12,467 nucleotides of DNA, from the NCBI GenBank assembly GCA_019237435.1, contig JAFAHB010000280.1:1-12467 (forward strand), given 5' to 3'. Origin of the DNA: Vulcanimicrobiota bacterium (GTDB lineage: Bacteria; Vulcanimicrobiota; Vulcanimicrobiia; Vulcanimicrobiales; Vulcanimicrobiaceae). The notes beneath the pieces are model-generated. The model saw only the letters and a program-made list of their open reading frames with translations. It was not told the origin of the DNA and did no database searches. Shown in pieces: positions 6,737 through 12,467 of this stretch (position 1 is the stretch's first letter; every line of letters begins with the position of its first letter). The position numbers were made by a program, and so were the translations under genes.

Positions 6737-7608
6737 ACAAAAACCTTGCGCGGCGCCAGCAACGCTCCGAGCGCCTCGCCGACGCCGACGAGCGTTCGCG
6801 ACTCGTCGCGAACGAAGACGTGCCGCCCGGTAGCGCCCTGCGGAAGCGGAACGACACGCCCCGCGCGAAAATCGGCCGAACCCCGCAGGTCGAGAACGAT
6901 CGTCGGAAACGGAATGATGTGCTCGGGGGCGATCAGCGCTCCCGCCGGATCGCTCGCGACTTCATCGAGCGTTCGCGCTTCGTACAGCACGAACGGTCCG
7001 GAAGCTTCGCGAACCAGCGCGCCCATGTGAGCCGGAATAGCGATTGCCGTCCCAAGATCGTGACAGAGCGTTCGGATGTAGGTCCCCTCGCTGCACGCGA
7101 TTCGCAGCCGCGCGGTGTTCGGCGGCTCGATTCCGAGCAGCGTCACGCCGTAGATCGTAACGGTGCGCGGTTTGCGGTCAACGCTCTTTCCCTCGCGAGC
7201 AAGCTGATAAAGCCGCTTTCCATGATGCCGCGCCGCAGAGTACATCGGCGGCGTTTGTTGGATTCGGCCGATGAAGCTCGTCAACGAACGCTCGAGCCGC
7301 GCGGGCCAGTCGACGGGCACGGGTTGCTGCTCGACCGTGTCGCCATGCGCGTCCTGCGTCGTCGTGGAACGTCCGAGCACCAGCGTGCATGCATAGCTTT
7401 TGCGTTGATCGGCCAGCAGCGAAATCAGCCGGGTTGCCTTACCGATTGCAATCGGCAGCACGCCGGCGGCTTGCGGATCGAGCGTTCCCAAATGCCCGGC
7501 GCCCAGTTGCCGATCCCCGCTCTGAAACGAGTAGATCCGCCGTACGCGCGCCACGGCGCCGGCCGAGCTGGGGCCCGCCGCCTTAAAAAGATTGACAAAC
7601 CCAATCAC
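6733..7608 (-). CDS. truB: tRNA pseudouridine(55) synthase
   Basis: A 291-residue enzyme that isomerises U55 in the T-loop of tRNAs to pseudouridine. The catalytic motif GHLGTLDPQAAGVLP carries the nucleophile D44. The family motif RKSYACTLVLG with its substrate-binding tyrosine, the QTPPMYSA loop and EGTYIRTLCHDLG are all present. A C-terminal PUA-like region (about 240-290, FRAGRVVPLPQG) follows. The N-terminal strand reads GFVNLFKAAGPSS, where most TruB proteins have LDKPxGxTS, so the usual KP is replaced by KA. The start is GTG at 7608, with CGGAG at 7617-7621 eight bases before it. The gene follows the DHH phosphoesterase by 25 bases and overlaps ribF by GTGA. Confidence 0.96.
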   Translation of the reverse strand: MIGFVNLFKAAGPSSAGAVARVRRIYSFQSGDRQLGAGHLGTLDPQAAGVLPIAIGKATRLISLLADQRKSYACTLVLGRSTTTQDAHGDTVEQQPVPVDWPARLERSLTSFIGRIQQTPPMYSAARHHGKRLYQLAREGKSVDRKPRTVTIYGVTLLGIEPPNTARLRIACSEGTYIRTLCHDLGTAIAIPAHMGALVREASGPFVLYEARTLDEVASDPAGALIAPEHIIPFPTIVLDLRGSADFRAGRVVPLPQGATGRHVFVRDESRTLVGVGEALGALLAPRKVFV

Positions 7609-7616
7609 GCGATGAG

Positions 7617-7621
7617 CTCCG
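7617..7621 (-). promoter_or_regulatory. Ribosome binding site of truB
   Basis: Read leftward, CGGAG is followed by eight bases and the GTG at 7608. This Shine-Dalgarno core supports the GTG as the start, which also places the conserved GFVNL strand at the very N-terminus. Confidence 0.6.
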
Positions 7622-7633
7622 AGCAGACCGGAG

Positions 7634-8614
7634 CTATAGGCCTTCCACGATTAGGGCGGCTTCGACCGCCGAAAATGCCTCCTCCAACGTTCCGACGTAC
7701 GTGAGGCCCGAGGCGCGGAAGTGCCCGCCGCCTCCCAATCGCTGCGCGACCGCTTGCACGTTGATGCGGCCGCCGGAGCGCAAGCTGACGCGAATCTCAC
7801 CCTCGATCGCTTTGAAGAGCGCCGCGACGTCCACGCCTTCTTGCCCGAGCAACACGTTGACCACGTCCTCGGTATCCTCGCCGTCGGCGCCGGTTTTCTC
7901 GAGCATCGCGTCGTCAACGTGCGAATAGCAATAACGCCCGCCGTGTTCGAAACGCATCGCGTCGATGATGCGCCCCAGGAGCTTCGTTGCCGCCACGCGC
8001 TTGCGTAAAAAGATTTCCCGCGTGATCTCTTCCTTATCGGCGCCCTTGCGCATCAGCTCGGCCGCCAACTCGAGCGCCTCCGGCGTCGTATTGGAGTGCA
8101 TGAACCCGCCGGTATCGGTCATGATCGTCGCCAGGATGCAGGTTGCGATCTGCGCGTCTACCGGCACACCGAGCCCGCGCAGCAGATGCATGACGACTGT
8201 TCCGGTCGAGCATTCGCTCTCGAGCACGAAGTTGAGTTTGCCGAACAGCGAGTTGCCGAGATGATGGTCTATGTCGAGCATATTTTCGCGCGCGACTGGG
8301 GGAAGATGTTCGCCCGCGCGCCGCCAGTCGCTCATATCGCAAAAGACGTATAGGGTATCCACCGGCAGATCGGCGGGCAGATCGCGCGTTACGAGCTGCG
8401 CTTCGGGCAAGAAGCGAAGGTTGCGCGGAACGCCGTCTTGCTGAAAATACACCACGCGTTTGCCGATGCGCTTGAGCGCCAAACCCAGCGCCAAGCCTGC
8501 TCCCAGCGTATCGCCGTCGGGCTTGACGTGGCTCACCATCACGAAGGCGCTCCGCCGCCGCAGCTCCGCAACGATCTCCTCGACCGACGCGACGCGCGGC
8601 GTGCTTTCGATCAC
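7634..8614 (-). CDS. nrnA: DHH/DHHA1 phosphoesterase, nanoRNase/pAp phosphatase type
   Basis: A 326-residue DHH-family phosphoesterase of the NrnA type, which degrades 2-5 nucleotide RNA fragments and dephosphorylates 3'-phosphoadenosine 5'-phosphate (pAp). Some relatives act on cyclic dinucleotides. The metal-binding motifs are H29-x3-D33-x-D35 (SHVKPDGDTLG), D93 in CDMSDWRRAG, D114-I-D-H-H118 (the DHH signature) and the TDTGGFMHSNT segment. The DHHA1 nucleic-acid-binding domain ends with GGGGH around 294-298. The start is GTG at 8614, overlapping the rbfA stop as GTGA, with GAGG seven bases upstream. The 121 codons of open frame before it are arginine-rich anti-frame sequence over rbfA and are rejected. 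Location between rbfA and truB matches many bacterial nusA operons, where short-RNA recycling sits beside translation factors. Confidence 0.93.
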   Translation of the reverse strand: MIESTPRVASVEEIVAELRRRSAFVMVSHVKPDGDTLGAGLALGLALKRIGKRVVYFQQDGVPRNLRFLPEAQLVTRDLPADLPVDTLYVFCDMSDWRRAGEHLPPVARENMLDIDHHLGNSLFGKLNFVLESECSTGTVVMHLLRGLGVPVDAQIATCILATIMTDTGGFMHSNTTPEALELAAELMRKGADKEEITREIFLRKRVAATKLLGRIIDAMRFEHGGRYCYSHVDDAMLEKTGADGEDTEDVVNVLLGQEGVDVAALFKAIEGEIRVSLRSGGRINVQAVAQRLGGGGHFRASGLTYVGTLEEAFSAVEAALIVEGL

Positions 8615-8970
8615 TCCGGAACCTCGGAACGCGCCGCAGCCTCGCGCAGCGTCTTTGCCAACGCTATCGCGCGTTCGGCGGAACGATCTTCGACGAAAAT
8701 CAGCTCCGGCGTGTGCCGCAGATCGATTTTTCGCCCCAGCTCGCCGCGCAGGAAGCGCCCAGCGTGCTTGAGCGCATCGAGCGATTGCCGCGCCTGATGG
8801 CGGTCGCCGATCACGGAGACGAAGACTTTGCAGTAGCGAAGATCGTCGCTTACCTCCGCTCGCGTGACGGTGACGAACGCCAGCCGCGGATCCTGCAGCT
8901 CTTGCGAAACGAGCGTCCCGAGTATCCGCTGAATCTCGTGATCGATCTTTGCTATACGCTGAGGTTTCAT
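8611..8970 (-). CDS. rbfA: 30S ribosome-binding factor A
   Basis: A 119-residue KH-fold protein that binds the immature 30S subunit and helps 16S rRNA 5'-end maturation, especially in the cold. The N-terminus MKPQRIAKIDHEIQRIL, the QDPRLAFVTVTRAEVSDDLRYCKVFVSV core and the helix-strand ending HTPELIFVEDRS match the family. The length is typical. The ATG at 8970 has a very good GGAAGG site at 8978-8983 with a seven-base spacer, which is why I reject the long upstream extension through infB. It follows infB by 43 bases and its stop overlaps the next gene as GTGA. Confidence 0.95.
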   Translation of the reverse strand: MKPQRIAKIDHEIQRILGTLVSQELQDPRLAFVTVTRAEVSDDLRYCKVFVSVIGDRHQARQSLDALKHAGRFLRGELGRKIDLRHTPELIFVEDRSAERAIALAKTLREAAARSEVPE

Positions 8971-8977
8971 AGTGCAA

Positions 8978-8983
8978 CCTTCC
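8978..8983 (-). promoter_or_regulatory. Ribosome binding site of rbfA
   Basis: Read leftward, GGAAGG is followed by TTGCACT and the ATG at 8970. It is one of the strongest Shine-Dalgarno sites in the window and decides the rbfA start against longer open-frame alternatives. Confidence 0.7.
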
Positions 8984-9013
8984 GTCGCGACCGGGTTAGC
9001 GCGCCGCCAGGCA

Positions 9014-11671
9014 TCACGCCCGCACCAACTCGGGGGCGATGTGCTCGCGAGCGTAAGCCTCAATGACGTCGCCTTCTTTGAGGTCTTGAAACTTCGCGAC
9101 CTGGATGCCGCACTCGAAGCCCTCGGCGACCTCGCGCACGTCGTCTTTGAACCGGCGCAAACTCTCGATTTCGCCATCGAAGACGACACTGCCGTCGCGA
9201 ACGATGCGGACTTTTGCGTTACGCGCGATCTTTCCGCTGGTGACGTAACAGCCCACGATCGTCCCGACACGACTGACCTTGAAGACCTGCCGTACTTCGG
9301 CTCTTCCGAGCACGACCTCGCGCTCGACCGGCGACAGCATTCCACGCATGGCTTTCTTGAGATCGTCCTCGATCTCGTAGATGACCTGATAGAAGCGCAA
9401 GTCCACGCCTTCATTCTCGGCGAGGCGTCGCGCCGTTTCGTCCGGCCTGATGTTGAAACCGATCAACACGCCGTTCGAGGCGCTCGCGAGATTGACGTCG
9501 TTGGGCGAGATCGCGCCGACGCCTCCATGAATGACGCGAATCTCGACGTCGTCGGTCGAAAGCGATTCCATCCGAGCGCGCAGCGCTTCGAGCGATCCTT
9601 GCCCATCCGCCTTGATGATCAGGTTGAGCACTTTCCGCCCTTCGGCCGGCATCGACATGAACGTCTCGAGCGAGACCCGCTGCGTTCCGGTCGCCGATAT
9701 GCGCACGTCGCGCCGGCGTGTCGCGCGCTTCTCTGCGGCCTCGCGCGCAACGCGCTCGTCGCTGACGACGCTGAGCGTGTCGCCGGCGGCCGGTACGTCG
9801 GAGAGCCCCATGACCTCCACCGGTATCGACGGACCCGCCTTTTTCACTTGCTTGCCCTTGTCGTCAATTAACGCACGAACTTTTCCGAACGTGCCGCCTG
9901 CGACAACGATGTCCCCGACGCGCAGCGTTCCGTTCTGCACGAGGACGGTTGCAACTGCACCGCGGCCGCGGTGCAGCGCCGATTCGATGACGACACCGGA
10001 CGCGCGGCGGTTCTTGTTGGCGCGCAGCTCGCGGATATCGGCTTCGAGCAACACCGTGTCGAGCAGATGATCGATGCCGTCGCCCGTTTTTGCCGAGACG
10101 GGAACCATTTCGACCGTGCCGCCCCAATCGACCGGCTGCAACTCTTGCTCGACCAGCTGCTGCTTGACGCGATCGGGCTGCGCATCGGCTTTGTCCATCT
10201 TGTTGATCGCTACGACGATGGGCACGTTGGCGGCCTTGACGTGTGCGATTGCTTCTTTCGTCTGCGGCATGACGCCGTCATCGGCTGCGACGACGAGGAT
10301 CGCGACGTCGGTAACCTTGGCGCCTCGCGCCCGCATTGCGGTAAATGCCTCGTGGCCGGGCGTATCGACGAAGGTGATTTTGCGATCGTTACGCTCGACG
10401 GTGTACGCGCCGATTTTTTGCGTGATCCCGCCGGCTTCACCGGCTGCGACGTTGGCTTGGCGGATCCTATCGAGCAACGAAGTCTTCCCGTGATCGACGT
10501 GGCCCAGGACTGTAACCACCGGCGGACGCGGCGTCAGCATCTCGGCCTTATCCTCTTCCTGCTCGACGGTGACTTCTTCGCCCGCCTCTTTGACGACGGC
10601 GTTGAAACCGAAGCGTTTGGCGACCTGCGTGGCGACGTCGCTCGAAATGTTTTGGTTGATCGTCGCCATCGTGCCGATCTTGATGAGCTCGGTAATTACG
10701 TCGCGAACGGGAACGATCATCGATGTCGCGAGCTCTTGGACCGTCAGCAGGTCGGGAATTTCGATCGTTTCCAGGGCGCGCGCCGGTGCAGCCGCGACGG
10801 ACTCGCCCTTCTTCTTGCGGTGCCGCTCTTTTTCGAGCAGCAGTTCCTTCTCGCGGTCTTTTTTCGCGGCAGCTTTGTCCTCGTGACTGCGCGTACGGTC
10901 ACCGGGGCGGCCGCCTGTCGACGGGGCGGGAGCGTCGACGACGGCGGTGCCGGTTCGTCCCGAACCGGGGCGCAAGCCCGTCGTCATCGGGCGGAACGGT
11001 CCGTTCCCGCTGGGACGCCGTGCCGGAGTTATGACGCCGGGCGCGGCCGCAGCGCGCGCCGGCGTCGTGCCCTTTCCGCCTTGGCCGGGCATGACTTGGC
11101 CGGGGCGCGGTGCGACGCCGGGCCGGCCCGGCAGACCGCTCTGAGGCCCGGGGGACGCCGAGGCAGCCGTAGTCGGCGGCGGAGGAGCCCGTCGTACCAC
11201 TGACGGCTGACCGGTCGGGACCGGACGAAGCTGTGGAATCGCGTCCCCCGGAGTTCGAGCCGCCGGCGCTTCGGTGCGGCGTGCCGGAGGCGGAGTTGCG
11301 GGGGCTGGCGCGGAGCGCGGCGCTCGCTCAACCGGCGCCGGCGCCGCGGTGCGCGACCTCGCGCCGGTGACCGGACGCAGCCGCGCGATCGGTGCAGGAG
11401 CAGCGGACGCCTTAGGGGTCGCCGTCGCCGGCTTTACGGTCGGCGGCGGGCTCTGCGGCTCGGCCTTCGGCGGTCTTGCCGGCGGCTTCTCGCTGGGCTT
11501 TAGCAGCACGCTACGGACCAGATCGGCGATTTGATCCGGCACGACGCTCAACTGGTTCTTTGCCTCAAAGACGCCGCCCAAGCGTTCGTTGAAGAGCGAT
11601 GTCAGTTCTTTCGAGGTGAGCCCGACCTCTTTGGCGAGCTCGAAAATCCTTACTTTTCCGGCCAAGTTCAC
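9014..11671 (-). CDS. infB: Translation initiation factor IF-2
   Basis: An 885-residue GTPase that places initiator fMet-tRNA on the 30S subunit and promotes subunit joining. Domain order: a first IF2_N module (residues 1-52, [20 protein letters not shown]); a Pro/Ala/Gly/Arg-rich disordered linker (about 57-262); a short charged helix (265-290); a second IF2_N module (about 303-360); the G domain with G1 GHVDHGKT 390-397, GGITQK (G2), DTPGHEAF 436-443, NKMD 490-493 and SAK 526-528; then domain II, the IF-2 domain III (IGFNIRPDE region) and the fMet-tRNA-binding C2 barrel ending [11 protein letters not shown]. The GTG at 11671 gives the canonical N-terminus. Its ribosome site is weak (CGAGA abutting the GTG). 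It lies 111 bases after ylxR, with a strong stem-loop between. Confidence 0.97.
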   Translation of the reverse strand: MNLAGKVRIFELAKEVGLTSKELTSLFNERLGGVFEAKNQLSVVPDQIADLVRSVLLKPSEKPPARPPKAEPQSPPPTVKPATATPKASAAPAPIARLRPVTGARSRTAAPAPVERAPRSAPAPATPPPARRTEAPAARTPGDAIPQLRPVPTGQPSVVRRAPPPPTTAASASPGPQSGLPGRPGVAPRPGQVMPGQGGKGTTPARAAAAPGVITPARRPSGNGPFRPMTTGLRPGSGRTGTAVVDAPAPSTGGRPGDRTRSHEDKAAAKKDREKELLLEKERHRKKKGESVAAAPARALETIEIPDLLTVQELATSMIVPVRDVITELIKIGTMATINQNISSDVATQVAKRFGFNAVVKEAGEEVTVEQEEDKAEMLTPRPPVVTVLGHVDHGKTSLLDRIRQANVAAGEAGGITQKIGAYTVERNDRKITFVDTPGHEAFTAMRARGAKVTDVAILVVAADDGVMPQTKEAIAHVKAANVPIVVAINKMDKADAQPDRVKQQLVEQELQPVDWGGTVEMVPVSAKTGDGIDHLLDTVLLEADIRELRANKNRRASGVVIESALHRGRGAVATVLVQNGTLRVGDIVVAGGTFGKVRALIDDKGKQVKKAGPSIPVEVMGLSDVPAAGDTLSVVSDERVAREAAEKRATRRRDVRISATGTQRVSLETFMSMPAEGRKVLNLIIKADGQGSLEALRARMESLSTDDVEIRVIHGGVGAISPNDVNLASASNGVLIGFNIRPDETARRLAENEGVDLRFYQVIYEIEDDLKKAMRGMLSPVEREVVLGRAEVRQVFKVSRVGTIVGCYVTSGKIARNAKVRIVRDGSVVFDGEIESLRRFKDDVREVAEGFECGIQVAKFQDLKEGDVIEAYAREHIAPELVRA

Positions 11672-11712
11672 TCTCGAACGCGTGCGCGCCCGAGTCCCAT
11701 CAGTTGGAGTGC

Positions 11713-11742
11713 GCGGAGCCCCAACCGAAGGCTTGGCTCCGC
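11713..11742 (-). other. Strong stem-loop in the ylxR-infB gap
   Basis: On the transcribed strand, GCGGAGCC (11735-11742) pairs perfectly with GGCTCCGC (11713-11720). Inside the 14-base apical part, AA/TT and CC/GG can pair further around a TTCG-containing loop. No T-run follows, so it is not a classical intrinsic terminator. It ends about 41 bases before the infB start codon. Possible roles are an RNase processing site, an attenuator or antiterminator partner, or translational control of infB; none can be chosen from sequence alone. The rest of the 11672-11782 gap contains only very short chance frames and no ylxQ gene. Confidence 0.55.
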
Positions 11743-11782
11743 TAAGTAATCAAAGGGTTGCCCTCATCGGAGGGAACGGGCG

Positions 11783-12037
11783 TCAATCATTGCGTTCACT
11801 TCTTGCAAGGCACTCTATTAAACCATATTCTGCCGCGGCGGCGCCAAGACCCGGGTAGCGGCGGTTCTTGAGTGCCGCTTGCGCGCATCGCGCAGAGCAA
11901 AGGTACGCTCCCCTCCCAGGCTGCCTGCGTCGGTTCGCGATATCGAGCCGCCAGCCGGCCGCCGCGCGCACGAATCGCGCGAGCTCGCGCTGGGCGAATC
12001 GCCGGCGGCATCCAACGCAAGTCCGTACCGGTTCTAT
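11783..12037 (-). CDS. ylxR: YlxR family (DUF448) RNA-binding protein, ATA start
   Basis: An 84-residue protein of the YlxR/DUF448 family, small basic nucleic-acid-associated proteins encoded between nusA and infB. The N-terminus reads EPVRTCVGCRRRFAQRELAR, matching the family's RxCVGCR motif (C7, C10). The second signature follows as PGRGAYLCSARC at 40-51. Between the in-frame stop at about 12151 and the conserved motif there is no ATG, GTG, TTG or CTG. The first usable codon is ATA at 12035-12037, which overlaps the nusA TAG stop (ATAG) and has AAGGA six bases upstream. The next start, GTG at 11971, would remove the CVGC motif and leave 62 residues. I therefore call the ATA start. The C-terminus (KNRRYPGLGAAAAEYGLIECLARSE) is family-like but divergent. 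Confidence 0.88.
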   Translation of the reverse strand: MEPVRTCVGCRRRFAQRELARFVRAAAGWRLDIANRRRQPGRGAYLCSARCAQAALKNRRYPGLGAAAAEYGLIECLARSERND

Positions 12038-12467
12038 GCGTCTTCCTTGCCAAGGCGTTCGCGTCGAAACTCCTCGAGTCTGCGAACGAGTTCGACGTCG
12101 ATCTCTTCGCCGGCAGCCGCCGGCGTTTCGACGGCTTCGGTGGGCTGTTCGCTAGCCGCTCGTTCCTCACGCTCCGCGAGATAGCGCTCGCGCGCCTGTG
12201 CCGACTCGCTCTCGGTCGCGATGTCGAGACGCCATCCGGTAAGCCGTGCGGCAAGACGAACGTTCTGTCCATCGCGGCCGATTGCAAGTGAAAGCTGGTA
12301 ATCCGGAACGATCACCAGCGCCACGCCGTCGTCTTCGAAAAGTTCGACGCCGATCACTTTCGCCGGCGCCAATGCATTGGAGATGAACGCGGTCGGTGCC
12401 GGGTCGTAACGAATGATGTCGACTTTCTCGCCGCGCAGGTTGTCCGTGACGTTCGCGATGCGGCTGG
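12034..12467 (-). CDS. nusA: Transcription termination/antitermination factor NusA, C-terminal part
   Basis: Only the last 143 codons are in the window; the 5' end lies beyond the right edge. The visible part starts in the KH1/KH2 region: NVTDNLRGEKVDIIRYDPAP, then FISNALAPAKVIGVEL, and the KH2 signature LAIGRDGQNVRLAARLTGW, which binds nascent RNA. After KH2 comes a charged tail (SESAQARERYLAEREERAASEQ...) rich in E and R, with a final basic-acidic helix VRRLEEFRRERLGKEDA. There is no E. coli-style pair of acidic repeat domains, as in most non-proteobacterial NusA. The open frame continues without interruption upstream of the internal ATG at 12372, so that ATG is not the start. The TAG stop overlaps the ylxR ATA start. 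NusA modulates pausing, termination and antitermination, and it is the first visible gene of this operon. Confidence 0.95.
   Translation of the reverse strand, partial: SRIANVTDNLRGEKVDIIRYDPAPTAFISNALAPAKVIGVELFEDDGVALVIVPDYQLSLAIGRDGQNVRLAARLTGWRLDIATESESAQARERYLAEREERAASEQPTEAVETPAAAGEEIDVELVRRLEEFRRERLGKEDA
12044..12048 (-). promoter_or_regulatory. Ribosome binding site supporting the ylxR ATA start
   Basis: Read leftward, AAGGA lies inside the last codons of nusA, followed by AGACGC and then ATA at 12037-12035. The six-base spacing is optimal. Together with the ATAG overlap with the nusA stop, this is the main support for a non-canonical ATA initiation codon. Confidence 0.6.

Noticed and set aside
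6436..7704. 422-codon plus-strand open frame opposite ribF/truB
   Set aside because: It spans three well-identified minus-strand genes, is Arg/Ala-rich and has no domain signature.
8972..9871. 299-codon plus-strand open frame opposite infB
   Set aside because: It lies wholly antisense to the IF-2 G domain and C-terminal domains, which are strongly conserved. Its product has no recognisable motif and reflects GC-rich third-position bias.
9971..11203. 410-codon plus-strand open frame opposite infB
   Set aside because: Antisense shadow of infB. Its protein turns into arginine-rich low complexity over the Pro/Ala linker and has no ribosome site.
11668..11700. Ten-codon upstream frame (ATG to TGA) ending in GTGA at the infB start
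   Set aside because: It would fit the overlap pattern, but it is very short, has no ribosome site and could easily arise by chance. It is a possible leader peptide only if conserved.
11796..12287. 163-codon minus-strand frame over ylxR and the nusA tail
   Set aside because: It overlaps both real genes in another frame. The YlxR signatures (RTCVGCR and GRGAYLC) are in a different frame from this one.
1..12467. CRISPR arrays, tRNA/rRNA genes, insertion sequences, phage or defence genes
   Set aside because: Nearly all of the window is covered by identified protein genes. No direct-repeat arrays, cloverleaf-like sequences, transposase motifs or terminal inverted repeats were found by eye.

Overview
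The window is GC-rich bacterial chromosomal DNA with dense coding. Every recognisable gene is bacterial housekeeping or envelope-related, and no RNA gene, CRISPR array, insertion sequence or phage gene is visible. My best guess at the source is a deep-branching uncultured lineage of the Candidatus Eremiobacterota (WPS-2) type. The guess rests on the beta-propeller lipoprotein with AP(P)Y-type repeats, the Thermus-like 7Fe ferredoxin and the general codon style. It is an inference from memory, not a computed placement.

Right two thirds (3490-12467, minus strand, read right to left): the conserved nusA-infB translation operon. The order is nusA (3' part only), ylxR, infB, rbfA, a DHH-family nanoRNase/pAp phosphatase (nrnA type), truB and ribF, followed by two lipoprotein genes, a TlpA-like thioredoxin and a seven-bladed beta-propeller protein. 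The genes are tightly packed, and several junctions are 4-base stop/start overlaps (GTGA or ATAG). The ylxR gene has no ATG, GTG, TTG or CTG start that keeps its conserved N-terminus. The only acceptable start is ATA, which overlaps the nusA stop codon and sits behind a good Shine-Dalgarno sequence. The usual ylxQ gene is missing between ylxR and infB. That 111-base gap holds a strong stem-loop instead. The rpsO-pnp genes that commonly follow ribF are replaced here by the two lipoprotein genes.

Middle left (799-3476, plus strand): a secreted SIMPL-domain (DUF541) protein, then 47 bases later an unusual Clp/Hsp100 ATPase. The ATPase has two intact AAA+ modules. In place of the usual Clp N domain it carries a ClpE-like four-cysteine zinc finger and a hydrophobic probable membrane segment. 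It lacks the middle coiled-coil domain and the loop that binds ClpP. It looks like a membrane-tethered unfoldase or disaggregase and is the most interesting protein in the window.

Left edge (1-731, minus strand): a small GlsB/YeaQ-type membrane protein, a 7Fe (3Fe-4S plus 4Fe-4S) ferredoxin, and the start of a membrane protein with a CxxC motif that is translationally coupled to the ferredoxin. Bases 732-798, between glsB and the SIMPL gene, must hold the divergent promoters.
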